A DNA stretch of 64,000 bases, from contig NZ_KE387152.1 in the NCBI RefSeq assembly GCF_000430505.1, forward strand, positions 690,743-754,742, read 5' to 3'. A program made the translations under genes and the position numbers. Of this stretch, positions 15,933-24,490 are shown in pieces (positions within the stretch are counted from its first letter, which is position 1; the number at the start of each line of letters is the position of its first letter). This stretch comes from Eisenibacter elegans DSM 3317 (GTDB lineage: Bacteria > Bacteroidota > Bacteroidia > Cytophagales > Microscillaceae). A model generated the notes under the pieces. That model had not been told where the DNA came from. It ran no database searches and was given only the letters and a program-made list of their open reading frames with translations.

Positions 15933-16562
15933 TTAGGACAGCCAATGCCGCACAGCAGCCAACTCCTCCTCACAGACTTCGTGTGGGCGGTTGGCGTAGA
16001 TATGGCAAGAGACTTGGCCTTGCATTTGTTCAAAAACAGCGGCAGTCTCTCGGACGCGGGCTGGGGGAACCCACTCATCTACTTCGCTACTCGACAAAAA
16101 TATGGGTGTTTGAGACAAACTCCCCGTAGGCGGCCAAACACTGCCAGCCTCGCCCGGCAAGCCCCCCGTAAAGCAGCAAACGGCCTTGTAGTGCGTAGGA
16201 TTGCGGTATATAAAGTCGGCCAGTAGACAAGCGCCCTGTGAAAAGCCTACCAAGACCACCTGTGAGGGGGCGAGGCCTAGCGCCGTAAAACGCTCGATAC
16301 TGGTGGCGACGGCCTCGTGGGCGTGGTCGAGCCAAGGTTGGTTGTCGGCCAGCGGCATCATAAACTTTTGCGGATACCACGTTTGTTCGTGTGCAGCGGG
16401 GGCTACAATAGGGAAATCAGCCCAGCCCAAGTATCCGAGTAGGTCTAACATAAAGGCCGGCGACTGCCCGCGCCCGTGTATGGCTACAATCCCGAAGCCA
16501 TACTGCCCCACGCGACCAAGATTGGCAGCGTGGGCAGGAAGGTCTAGATGAGGGTTGGTCAT
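15933..16562 (-). CDS. Phospholipase/carboxylesterase-family alpha/beta hydrolase
   Basis: The 209-residue protein has GIVAIHGRGQSPAFM (oxyanion region), the nucleophile motif VVLVGFSQGACLL, an acid in SSSEVDEWVPPARV and a histidine in NRPHEVCEEE. It fits the small carboxylesterases that accompany ring-cleaving dioxygenases (MhqD-like) in quinone detoxification. Directly upstream is a shrunken dioxygenase remnant whose stop codon overlaps this start codon (ATGA), which supports that pairing and suggests former translational coupling. Confidence 0.87.
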   Translation of the reverse strand: MTNPHLDLPAHAANLGRVGQYGFGIVAIHGRGQSPAFMLDLLGYLGWADFPIVAPAAHEQTWYPQKFMMPLADNQPWLDHAHEAVATSIERFTALGLAPSQVVLVGFSQGACLLADFIYRNPTHYKAVCCFTGGLPGEAGSVWPPTGSLSQTPIFLSSSEVDEWVPPARVRETAAVFEQMQGQVSCHIYANRPHEVCEEELAAVRHWLS

Positions 16563-16740
16563 GAGATATAGTCGGGCACGGTGATAGGCTCTAGCGGAGC
16601 GATGATTTCGTCACGGCGGTGCTCAAACATCGGAGGGAGCAAGAGCTGGTGGCCGAGGTAACGAAGTCGATGTCTTCTTGTGCGCCACCCACACAGACAG
16701 TGAGGTGGTGTAGGCCAGTGATGTATTCAGATGGGTTCAT
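16559..16740 (-). pseudogene. Internally deleted VOC-type ring-cleaving dioxygenase (MhqO-like)
   Basis: The ATG at 16740 begins SEYITGLHHLTVCVGGAQED, the first strand of MhqO-like vicinal-oxygen-chelate dioxygenases. After about 27 residues the sequence jumps frame to YLGHQLLLPPMFEHRRDEII, which matches the typical extreme C-terminus of the same proteins. These enzymes are about 310 residues, so some 250 residues have been deleted out of frame. The original stop TGA overlaps the hydrolase ATG. The gene can no longer make a working enzyme. Confidence 0.75.
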
Positions 16741-16845
16741 AGAATGATAGATGTTGTGGGTTTTTGAATATACTTTTTCCCATAACAAGTATCACTATTA
16801 CTTGTTCTTCCCAAACCTTGTAGAAGGCGGTATTCTTAAACTAGT

Positions 16846-17436
16846 TCAATCTTTTTGGCGATAAAATCGGGCCTTCATCTTGCTCAGAAACTCGGGAGTG
16901 ATGCCCAGATACGAGGCGACATACTTTTGTGGAACCAGCTGCTCTAGCTTGGGGAAGGTGCTGACGAAGGCCTCATAGCGCTGCTCGGCACTGAAGGAAA
17001 TATTGCGGATGATGCGCTTCTGATGGTTGATGAGTGATTTTTGGAACAGCAACCTGAAGTAGCGCTCAAATCCGGGAGCGGCAGAAACGAGGGTCTCAAA
17101 TCGGGCTTGGTCGAAGCTGTAGACTTCTGTCGGGCTGATGGCCTTGATGCCATAATAGGAGAGGGTATTGTCTTGCATGCTCTGTAGGTCGCCGGTCCAC
17201 CACATCGCCACCCCAAACTGAATGACGTGCTTGAAGCCAGCCTCGTCTTCGTGGTAGGTCATCAGGCAACCCCGCTTGATGAACATAAAGGGGCTGATAT
17301 CCTCTCCTTGCCTCAGTACAAGGGCGTTTTTTTTGAACTTACGCAACAGGCCAAGTTCAAAAAATAGCGCCATCTCCTCAGTACTGATTGGGCTCAAATG
17401 GCTAATATTGGCTTGGATGTTGGTGAGGTCAGTCAT
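16846..17436 (-). CDS. Crp/Fnr-family transcriptional regulator
   Basis: The 196-residue protein has a cyclic-nucleotide-binding-type barrel (LRQGEDISPFMFIKRGCLMT, VIQFGVAMWWTGDL) and a C-terminal helix-turn-helix (VPQKYVASYLGITPEFLSKM). This is the common Bacteroidota form of Crp/Fnr regulator; the exact effector is unknown, and no cysteine cluster for an iron-sulfur centre is visible. It is divergent in function from, but on the same strand as, the hydrolase/dioxygenase remnant about 110 bases downstream, which it might once have controlled. Confidence 0.9.
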   Translation of the reverse strand: MTDLTNIQANISHLSPISTEEMALFFELGLLRKFKKNALVLRQGEDISPFMFIKRGCLMTYHEDEAGFKHVIQFGVAMWWTGDLQSMQDNTLSYYGIKAISPTEVYSFDQARFETLVSAAPGFERYFRLLFQKSLINHQKRIIRNISFSAEQRYEAFVSTFPKLEQLVPQKYVASYLGITPEFLSKMKARFYRQKD

Positions 17437-17592
17437 AGAGCGCTAGTTGATTTGTATTTTTTATTATGATAATAATATCAATGGTATCGTGTGTAATTAT
17501 GGCGACTGTAAGGGAGCGTGCACGCTGATGCAATCGAGTACTGCTTTGGGAGCCAAGGAACAAAGCCCTAAACGGGGAGAAACTCCACAAGC

Positions 17593-18366
17593 TTACGCTA
17601 GTTGGCAATAGTGCGCAAACTGTCTGACGAAGTGCAGGGTTTGGGCGGGGCGCTCCCACATACCAACGTGGCCTGTATGGTCTAGTACTTGGAGCAGGGC
17701 ATTGGCAGGAAGACCCGCTTGTGTCAGCTCAAAAGGGATAAAACTATCTTGTTTGCCAAGAATGAACCCAAGCGGGAACTGGGCGCTTTGGAGCAGCGCT
17801 TGACGGTCGGAGCGGTCGCGCATCGTTTGGGTGTATTGGAGGATGGTTTCGTCGGGGGTTTGGCGGACCATCGTTTGGAGGGAGCTGAGGGCTTGGGTTA
17901 ACTCGGGCAGGCGTGGTTCGTAGAACAGGCTTTTGACGAAGGCCTCCATAAAATCAGCCGACCCCCGCCGCCGGACAACCTGAAGGAGGTTGTTGCGTAT
18001 GCGGCGCTTTTCTTCGTTGTCGGCGGCGGCAGTGGAATGGAAGAGACACAAACCGGCCACACGCTCCGGAAACAGTTCGGCAAAGGCTAGGGATACATAG
18101 CCTCCCATAGAGTGGCCGACAAGAGTAACGCGCTCAATACCTAGCTCGCTGAGTTGAGCGGCCAAGACGGTGGCTACACGCTCCATCGTGGGCAATTCGG
18201 GGAGTATGGGGCTTTGGCCGAAGCCAGGTAAGTCAGGGGTGAGTACGTAGAAGTCAGCCGCAAGGGTAGGCACGAAGTCGCGCCACAGTCTATGGTTTTC
18301 GCAAAAACCGTGTATTAAGATTAAGGGTGCGCGCTCAGCAACACCATAGGCAGGGAGATACAACAT
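17593..18366 (-). CDS. Alpha/beta hydrolase
   Basis: The ATG at 18366 gives 257 residues beginning MLYLPAYGVAERAPLILIHG; an upstream ATG at 18411 is possible but adds a poorly conserved leader. The fold motifs are LIHGFCENHRLW, the nucleophile elbow VGHSMGGYVSLA, an acid in LGKQDSFIP and the catalytic histidine in LDHTGHVGMWERP. The small substrate is unknown; members include esterases and C-C hydrolases. No operon partner is evident. Confidence 0.88.
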   Translation of the reverse strand: MLYLPAYGVAERAPLILIHGFCENHRLWRDFVPTLAADFYVLTPDLPGFGQSPILPELPTMERVATVLAAQLSELGIERVTLVGHSMGGYVSLAFAELFPERVAGLCLFHSTAAADNEEKRRIRNNLLQVVRRRGSADFMEAFVKSLFYEPRLPELTQALSSLQTMVRQTPDETILQYTQTMRDRSDRQALLQSAQFPLGFILGKQDSFIPFELTQAGLPANALLQVLDHTGHVGMWERPAQTLHFVRQFAHYCQLA

Positions 18367-18436
18367 AAGCAAGCGGGACAGTGAGTGAATAAGGCAAATA
18401 TAACACTTCACCCCCGACTTTTGCTACTGCTATACC

Positions 18437-18856
18437 TCAATCAGTAGGAGAGATGTCGACACTGCTGAGCCAAGCAAAGGCCTCTTCCTCGGACTTGAAG
18501 AAGGCTGTTTTGATGCTAGAAAGGCTTTCTTGGTAATTTTCGACGGAGAGCAAGGTGAAAAAATCCTCTGACATCACAAAGGCCTCTTTACTCAGCCCCA
18601 ACGCAGCCAATTGAGGCATAATGACCTTGGCCGACCAGTCAGTGTCTTCGGGTGAAATCCCGCCTTCCATCAAGCGCAGGTCGTTGAGGCGCTCAAGATG
18701 AGGGTATTCTGACCGATAGCGGCGATATAGAGTAAGAAAAACTTCTTCGCCTTCTCGGAAATCAGCACCAAGGATAAAACCCTTGGCCATCCAGACAATA
18801 CAAGGATTCTCGGACGAGAGGTAAATACCAATAGATTCGTTTTCAAATAGGAACAT
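18437..18856 (-). CDS. SpoIIAA-like (STAS/SEC14-type) protein
   Basis: The 139-residue protein shows alternating short strands and helices and ends with AFFKSEEEAFAWLSSVDI, the C-terminal helix typical of SpoIIAA-like proteins. A second, more distant example is at 8214-8636. I infer only the fold. Its ATG is 70 bases downstream (in its own direction) of nothing recognisable except the repeat at 18903-19003. Confidence 0.5.
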   Translation of the reverse strand: MFLFENESIGIYLSSENPCIVWMAKGFILGADFREGEEVFLTLYRRYRSEYPHLERLNDLRLMEGGISPEDTDWSAKVIMPQLAALGLSKEAFVMSEDFFTLLSVENYQESLSSIKTAFFKSEEEAFAWLSSVDISPTD

Positions 18857-18902
18857 AGCGACACTTAGTTATTGAGCAAAAATGGACGAATCGTTTGCAA
18901 GG

Positions 18903-19003
18903 GATATTCATTGATTTGAGGACTTATAGGACTTGATTTTCTTGATTCTCAAAGATTTTCGGTGTGGCTATTTCCCTCAACCAATTTTTGTTGGTATAGT
19001 ATA
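18903..19003 (-). repeat. AATC-rich dispersed repeat, copy 1
   Basis: Read on the minus strand this holds an imperfect palindrome (CCAACAAAAATTGGTTGAGGG) followed by spaced AATC units such as GAGAATCAAGAAAATCAAG. Related copies lie at 35909-35942, 40345-40426, 56439-56524 and 63419-63517. It occupies most of the 330-base gap between the SpoIIAA-like gene and the thioesterase gene. Confidence 0.65.
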
Positions 19004-19139
19004 CGTTATTTATGATTTATGGCATTGTGTCAAGTTTTATTTTGTTATTTAGCGATTGAAGCATACATAAGTAATGTATACATCGTTTTTGAAAAATAAA
19101 TCTCATGCCGAGATTTCTAAGGGTTGGTATAGAAGTTTG

Positions 19140-19147
19140 TATGTTTG
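19140..19147 (+). promoter_or_regulatory. Possible -7 element for the thioesterase gene
   Basis: TATGTTTG fits TAnnTTTG and lies 41 bases before the ATG. A weak -33 (TTTC at 19114-19117) stands 22 bases upstream. Confidence 0.4.
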
Positions 19148-19187
19148 CGCTGTGTTTACCGTATTTATCAATTGAGTCCATAGATTT

Positions 19188-19634
19188 ATGCAAGAGGCTA
19201 ACCCAACAACAGATTTCAACGCTGATTTTTATAAGGAGATTTTCCACGAATATATCCCCTTCAACAAGTTTTTAGGATTTAGGCTAAGCCACGTAGCGCC
19301 TGAATATTCTGAGGTATTGATTCCCTTTCGGGAGGAGTTTATTGGCGACCCTCGGCTGGGGCGTTTGCACGGAGGGGTGTTGATGGTGGCGATGGATTCG
19401 GGGCAAGGAGTGGCCGCAATGACTACCATCGATATGCTGCGCGATAAGATAGCTACGCTCGACCTGCGCATCGACTACTTGGCTCCTGCCGGGCGCGAGG
19501 AGGTGGTGGTTGCTTCTAAGGTACACAAAAGCGGCAGCCGTGTGGTGTTTGTCAGCTCGGTGGCTTACCATCCCTCTGCGCCAGAGGTGATTTTGGCCGA
19601 AGGACGAGGGGTGTTTAGTGTCAAACGACGATAG
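19188..19634 (+). CDS. PaaI-type hotdog thioesterase
   Basis: The 148-residue protein has the hotdog helix motif LHGGVLMVAMDSGQGVAA (HGG followed by an acidic residue) and the strand LDLRIDYLAPAGREE. This is the pattern of the PaaI/YbgC-like acyl-CoA thioesterases. It probably hydrolyses an aromatic or medium-chain acyl-CoA; the substrate is not known. It converges on the glycosyltransferase gene. Confidence 0.88.
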   Translation: MQEANPTTDFNADFYKEIFHEYIPFNKFLGFRLSHVAPEYSEVLIPFREEFIGDPRLGRLHGGVLMVAMDSGQGVAAMTTIDMLRDKIATLDLRIDYLAPAGREEVVVASKVHKSGSRVVFVSSVAYHPSAPEVILAEGRGVFSVKRR

Positions 19635-19649
19635 CATTATCCCAAAATT

Positions 19650-19681
19650 CTTGGCAACAGGGGTATAGCGCCGTTGCCAAG
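19650..19681. terminator. Hairpin between convergent genes
   Basis: CTTGGCAAC (19650-19658) pairs perfectly with GTTGCCAAG (19673-19681). It lies between the stops of the thioesterase and the glycosyltransferase genes. No good U-tract follows, so the terminator role is inferred from position. Confidence 0.55.
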
Positions 19682-19704
19682 GATTGCTACGCCAGAGAGA
19701 GAGA

Positions 19705-21024
19705 TTAGGCCAATACCGCCGAAGGTTGAGTTTTTGGGTACAACAAGCCTTCGTAGAGCCGTTGGTATTGCCTTGCGACTACCGGTTGGGCATAGTATTG
19801 TAGGGCGTGTTGTCGGGCATTGTGGCGCAGTTGTTTTTTCTGGTTGGGGTCTTGGCTGGTTTCATACAACCAGCGGAGGGCTTGGTATAGGGCTGGCGCT
19901 TTGGCGGGTGTAGCCAAGCGCCCATTGTGGCCGTCTTGAATCATTTCGGGGATACCGCCCACAGCAAATGCGGCAGCAGGGGTGCCACAAGCCAGCGCCT
20001 CCATTAGGGTATTGGGTAGGTTATCTTCGAGAGAGGGCAGCACAAAGGCATCGGCCATCCCATAGACCTCTGCTACTGCAGCAGCACCATCTAACAAGCC
20101 TAGGTGCCGAACAGGGACAGGCAAGGGAGGGAGGGCTTCGGTTTGTTTGCCGAAGGTCAGCAAGATCATTTTTTCGAGCATTGCGGGCTGCTCTTGAGCG
20201 GCTATTTGCAGCGCCTGTATCAGGTAGTCAAATCCTTTGCGGGGATCTTGGATATTGGCAGCGCCAAAGAGCAAGACGAAGGCATCGTCGGGGATAGCGT
20301 GTTTTTGGCGGAGGCTTTCGGGCTGTATGGCGGGGCGGAACAGGTCGGTATCGATAGGGTTGGGGATGCTGTGTATCGGCACATTGCGCAAGATGCTGCT
20401 CTGTCGGGCGGCCTGTGCCAGCCACTCACTACAAGTAACGATGTGGAGGGGGAGTTGCTCCCAGTGTAGTTTTTTGGAAGCCCATACGCTATGCGAGAGG
20501 TCGTCGGCAGCAGGCCTACGGATGGAGGGACAATGGCCGCAGGCTTGTTGATAATTGGTACAGGCACCACTATAGTGGCAGCCCCCCGTAAAAGCCCACA
20601 TATCGTGCAAAGTCCAGACAATGGGTTTCTGTAACTGCCCTAGCGCAGCAATGCCTTCTACAGAAAGCAGGCCGAAGTTGATCCAGTGGAGGTGGATGAG
20701 GTCTGTATCTTGTAGCCAAGGGTGTTTGTGGAGCTTTACCCCAAAGCGTCCCGGTGAAAAACTGAAACGTTGAGCGCGATTGGGCTCGTGTGGCCAGAAG
20801 AGTAAGCGCTCAGCAATAAAGTTAGCCCATAGCTGCTGGCGCTGCCAAAATGAACCCGCCCAGCCTTGCCAAGTAGCCGAAGCTTGGCGGCTGTGGCCTA
20901 CTAAACTACGGACTTGAAGTTGTTCGTCTTGGGGGTAGGCACTGAGTGCTTGTGTCAGCCGCTTGCACGCAAGTGCAGCGCCACCACCTTTTTCGTAGGT
21001 GTTGATGAGGGTAATCTTCGTCAT
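19705..21024 (-). CDS. Family 4-type glycosyltransferase
   Basis: The ATG at 21024 gives 439 residues starting MTKITLINTYEKGGGAALAC, the expected first strand and glycine-rich loop; a frame extends 16 residues upstream without added value. The C-terminal half has GFDYLIQALQIAAQE, GMADAFVLPSLEDNLPNTLM and EALACGTPAAAFAVGGIPEM, the GT4 nucleotide-sugar site with its E-x7-E pattern. It probably adds a sugar during polysaccharide or glycolipid synthesis in the cytosol. It stands apart from other polysaccharide genes. Confidence 0.9.
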   Translation of the reverse strand: MTKITLINTYEKGGGAALACKRLTQALSAYPQDEQLQVRSLVGHSRQASATWQGWAGSFWQRQQLWANFIAERLLFWPHEPNRAQRFSFSPGRFGVKLHKHPWLQDTDLIHLHWINFGLLSVEGIAALGQLQKPIVWTLHDMWAFTGGCHYSGACTNYQQACGHCPSIRRPAADDLSHSVWASKKLHWEQLPLHIVTCSEWLAQAARQSSILRNVPIHSIPNPIDTDLFRPAIQPESLRQKHAIPDDAFVLLFGAANIQDPRKGFDYLIQALQIAAQEQPAMLEKMILLTFGKQTEALPPLPVPVRHLGLLDGAAAVAEVYGMADAFVLPSLEDNLPNTLMEALACGTPAAAFAVGGIPEMIQDGHNGRLATPAKAPALYQALRWLYETSQDPNQKKQLRHNARQHALQYYAQPVVARQYQRLYEGLLYPKTQPSAVLA

Positions 21025-21099
21025 AAGGCAAGCATTCCGTTGGAGTGTAGAGCGTTTTAAAAACTTCCGCAAAGCGTTTGTCGAAAGTGGTGGTGTGTT

Positions 21100-21116
21100 C
21101 TACTAAATTTTAGTAG
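21100..21116. promoter_or_regulatory. Short palindrome, possible operator
   Basis: CTACTAAATTTTAGTAG has 8-base arms about one central base. It lies between the divergent glycosyltransferase and MBOAT genes. No regulator can be linked to it. Confidence 0.3.
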
Positions 21117-21235
21117 GTTTGCGATAAAAGGGGCAAAAACAGTGCCTTTTACTTCGTTATCGAAGAACTTAGTCCCGTTCAACAACAAACTCCCCCACAC
21201 CCCCGAGCAGTGCTATGCTGCAAAGGTACAACACA

Positions 21236-22750
21236 ATGGACTTTTGGTGGAATATTTTTGGCTATAACCCCGAAAACCCGCTCATTTTTACCAAACTTTC
21301 GTTTTGGGTATTTTGGGCTTTCGTGCTTTTGGGCTACCAGCAGGTGTATGGGCGCTTGCAGTGGCGCAACTGGTTTTTGCTAGGAGTCAGTCTGTTTTAC
21401 TATTACAAAGCAGGCGGTTATTTTTTTGTACTCTTGTTGTGTTCTACGCTGATAGATTATGTGTTGGGTTGGTGGATATATGAAGCCCCCTCACGGCGGC
21501 TCAAGCGGTTGGGGCTGGGCTTGAGTGTGTGTATCAATTTGGGGGTCTTGGCTTATTTCAAATATGCCTACTTTGGCGTAGAGCTATATAACTACTGGAT
21601 GCAGGCAGAGCTGAAGCCCATCAATGGGATGGCTTGGTGGTCCAACGCACTTTTTGACACCCAATACAATATCCACCATATTATCTTGCCGGTAGGTATT
21701 TCTTTTTACACTTTCCAGACCATCAGCTATACGGCCGATATTTATCGAGGGAAGCTCAAGCCGCTCTACCGCTTGCGTGATTTTGCGCTGTATGTTACGT
21801 TTTTCCCGCAGTTGGTGGCGGGGCCTATTGTACGGGCTGCCGAGTTTGCCCCCCAGCTCAACAGCCCTTACCAGATTGACCGTGAGGAGTATGGGCAGGG
21901 GATATTCTTGATAGTGAGTGGATTGGTTAAAAAAATCCTGATTGCCGACTTCATAGCTCTACACTTTGTTGACCGTGTCTTTGAGCGACCGGAGTTGTAT
22001 ACGGGCTTTGAAAACCTGATGGCGATGTATGGCTATGCCTTACAGATTTATTGCGATTTTTCGGGCTATACCGATATAGCCATTGGGTTGGCGCTTTTGC
22101 TGGGCTTTCAATTGCCTCAAAACTTCCGCGCCCCTTATTTGGCACAAAGCCCGGCAGACTTTTGGCGGCGGTGGCATATTTCGCTCTCCACGTGGCTACG
22201 CGACTATCTCTACATACCGCTGGGCGGCAACCGCTACGGAGCCGGCCGTACCTATCTGAACCTAATGTTGACAATGCTCTTGGGAGGGCTTTGGCACGGA
22301 GCCAACTTGCGCTTTGTACTTTGGGGAGCTTGGCACGGACTGGGGCTGTGTATTCATCGGTTGTGGCGTTATTATTTCCCCCTCGCGGAGCCGCTGAGGG
22401 GCTTGCCACGTTTTTGGGCAGGGGTACTGACCTTCCACTTTGTGTGCTTGGGCTGGTTGTTGTTCCGGGCTGATAGCCTCAATACCGTAGGCCTGATGCT
22501 AGGGCAGATGTGGCATAGCTTTGGCTGGAGCACTGCGGCAGAAGTGATGGGGTATTACCGAGAGGTATTTGCGTTGATGGGCTTGGGCTATTTGGCCCAT
22601 ATCTTGCCCCAAAACCTAAAAGCAGATTTTTGCCGCTTTTTTACGTTTCAGCCCGCTTGGGTACAAGCCATATTTATCACCCTGATAATCATTGCCTTGT
22701 ATCAGGCTGACAGCGCAGGATTCCAGCCCTTTATTTATTTTCAATTTTAG
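21236..22750 (+). CDS. MBOAT-family O-acyltransferase (AlgI-like)
   Basis: I start at the ATG at 21236 (MDFWWNIFGYNPENPLIF), 504 residues. About eleven hydrophobic segments are visible, with the family landmarks FFPQLVAGPIVRAAEF, SGYTDIAIGLALLLGFQLP, FWRRWHISLSTWLRDYLYIP and GLWHGANLRFVLWGAWHG. The histidine in GLWHGA is the conserved MBOAT catalytic residue. The family transfers acetyl or other acyl groups onto exported polysaccharides. No SGNH/AlgJ partner follows, so the transferase must work with a distant partner or on a different substrate. Confidence 0.93.
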   Translation: MDFWWNIFGYNPENPLIFTKLSFWVFWAFVLLGYQQVYGRLQWRNWFLLGVSLFYYYKAGGYFFVLLLCSTLIDYVLGWWIYEAPSRRLKRLGLGLSVCINLGVLAYFKYAYFGVELYNYWMQAELKPINGMAWWSNALFDTQYNIHHIILPVGISFYTFQTISYTADIYRGKLKPLYRLRDFALYVTFFPQLVAGPIVRAAEFAPQLNSPYQIDREEYGQGIFLIVSGLVKKILIADFIALHFVDRVFERPELYTGFENLMAMYGYALQIYCDFSGYTDIAIGLALLLGFQLPQNFRAPYLAQSPADFWRRWHISLSTWLRDYLYIPLGGNRYGAGRTYLNLMLTMLLGGLWHGANLRFVLWGAWHGLGLCIHRLWRYYFPLAEPLRGLPRFWAGVLTFHFVCLGWLLFRADSLNTVGLMLGQMWHSFGWSTAAEVMGYYREVFALMGLGYLAHILPQNLKADFCRFFTFQPAWVQAIFITLIIIALYQADSAGFQPFIYFQF

Positions 22751-22906
22751 CAAAATAGGCACAACAGTGAGGCAAATTGTACGCAAACCTTACAAGCGCA
22801 TACAACCCCCTGCTTTTTTTGCTATTTTTGTGTTTTTGAGAATGAATTTTGCTAAAACAAAAGCCTGTCCTGCCGATACCTGAAGCAAGCCACCAATCAT
22901 ACCTCT

Positions 22907-23443
22907 ATGGGTACTATCAAAGATTATTTTCTACAGTTCAAAAGTAAGCTGGCCGCCGAACGCAGCAATGTCAAACGCTATACACAGCACTACAACGAAG
23001 TCAAAAATATTGGCATCCTGTTTAACATCCGCGATATGTCTAAATATCAGTCGCTCAATGATTTGGTAGACCAACTCAAGCGCGATGGCAAACGCATCTC
23101 ACTGATGACTTATATGGACTTGGACGTAATGCACAGCAACCCCTATAACTTTCAGTTTGATTGGTTTACTAAAAAGCATATCAGCGTTACAGGGCAAATC
23201 AAGTCGCATCAAGTAGACAATTTCGTAGAGCAGGGTTTCGATTACCTGTATTGTATTTATCTAGAGCCTTTCTTGCCCTTCGACAATATCTTGGCCCGCA
23301 GCAAGGCCAAGTGTAGGGTAGGGAAATATTTTGAAGGCCAAGAAAACCACTTGGAGCTGATGATTAACCTAGAAGAAGAAGGCAGCATCGACCGCCTGAT
23401 TGACGAAATGTTTACACTCACCAAAAAAATGAACTTACGCTAA
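22907..23443 (+). CDS. DUF6913 protein
   Basis: The 178-residue protein contains NIGILFNIRDMSKYQSLNDL, FDWFTKKHISVTGQI and CRVGKYFEGQENHLELMINL. It matches the DUF6913 family, which in Bacteroidota is commonly found directly before dapA. Its TAA stop shares a base with the dapA ATG (TAATG), so the two are translationally coupled. Function unknown. Confidence 0.85.
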   Translation: MGTIKDYFLQFKSKLAAERSNVKRYTQHYNEVKNIGILFNIRDMSKYQSLNDLVDQLKRDGKRISLMTYMDLDVMHSNPYNFQFDWFTKKHISVTGQIKSHQVDNFVEQGFDYLYCIYLEPFLPFDNILARSKAKCRVGKYFEGQENHLELMINLEEEGSIDRLIDEMFTLTKKMNLR

Positions 23444-24330
23444 TGACTTCACAAACCCTAAATCTCCGTGGTACGGGGGTAGCCCTGATTACTCCCTTTA
23501 CAGCCGAGCAAACCGTAGATTATCCTGCCTTGGCGCGTGTGTTGTCCCACACTGGCCAGGCCGAAGGCGTAGAGTATTGGGTGGTGAATGGCACAACGGC
23601 AGAATCGCCCACGACCAGCGCCCAAGAAAAAGCCGAAATATTGGCTTTTGTAAAAGCCAATAACCCCCAACGGCTCCCCATCATCTATGGTATAGGGGGC
23701 AACCACACCCAAGCGGTGATAGAGCAAATTCGCAAGACCGACCTCCACGGCGTAAGTGCCATTATGTCGGTAAGCCCTTATTATAACAAGCCTTCGCAGC
23801 AGGGTATTATCGCGCATTACCGTGCTATAGCCGATGCCTCGCCCCTGCCCGTGATTATGTACAACGTGCCCGGGCGTACTGGCTCCAATATGAGCGCCGC
23901 TACAATCTTGACCTTGGCCGAACACCCCAACATCATTGCGGTCAAAGACGCTTCGGCCAACATAGAGCAGTACCTACAAATAGCCAAGAATAAGCCCAAG
24001 GACTTCTACCTCATCTCCGGCGACGATATGCACGCCACCGCCCTGATCGCCATCGGGGGAGAAGGGGTGATTTCGGTATTGGCCAATGCCTTCCCGACTA
24101 TTTTCTCCAAGGCTATCCGCGCTGCCCTAGCCCAAGACTTCGGCACAGCCAATGAGTTGCTTTACCAACTCATCGATATCAACGGCTATATGTACGAAGA
24201 GAGCAATCCCGTAGGTCTGAAAGCCCTGATGGCGCAGCTCGACCTCTGCCGGCCTACTGTCCGCCTACCGCTGGTAGAAGCCTCTGAGGCCCTACATCAG
24301 AAAATAAAGGCGACGATGCCCAAAGCATAA
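23443..24330 (+). CDS. dapA: 4-hydroxy-tetrahydrodipicolinate synthase
   Basis: The 295-residue protein is an N-acetylneuraminate-lyase-type TIM barrel. Active-site residues are visible: NGTTAES (Thr51/Thr52), MYNVPGRTGSN (Tyr140 and Arg145) and AVKDAS with the Schiff-base lysine (Lys168). It condenses pyruvate with aspartate semialdehyde at the first committed step of lysine and diaminopimelate synthesis. It is coupled to the DUF6913 gene and ends in a strong terminator. Confidence 0.96.
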   Translation: MTSQTLNLRGTGVALITPFTAEQTVDYPALARVLSHTGQAEGVEYWVVNGTTAESPTTSAQEKAEILAFVKANNPQRLPIIYGIGGNHTQAVIEQIRKTDLHGVSAIMSVSPYYNKPSQQGIIAHYRAIADASPLPVIMYNVPGRTGSNMSAATILTLAEHPNIIAVKDASANIEQYLQIAKNKPKDFYLISGDDMHATALIAIGGEGVISVLANAFPTIFSKAIRAALAQDFGTANELLYQLIDINGYMYEESNPVGLKALMAQLDLCRPTVRLPLVEASEALHQKIKATMPKA

Positions 24331-24344
24331 CAACCATTACACAG

Positions 24345-24384
24345 GCCGCTTTTGCATAGATTTTGCGCAAAAGCGGCTTTTTTT
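24345..24384 (+). terminator. Rho-independent terminator of dapA
   Basis: GCCGCTTTTGC (24345-24355) pairs perfectly with GCAAAAGCGGC (24367-24377), followed by seven T residues. Confidence 0.95.
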
Positions 24385-24490
24385 GCGCTATTCTCTAACT
24401 TTAGCCCAACGATATGCGTATCAATATCGACTTTGGGACACAGCTATGAGGAATTGTATCAAACTATTCATTCCCCATAAATTGTCTATT

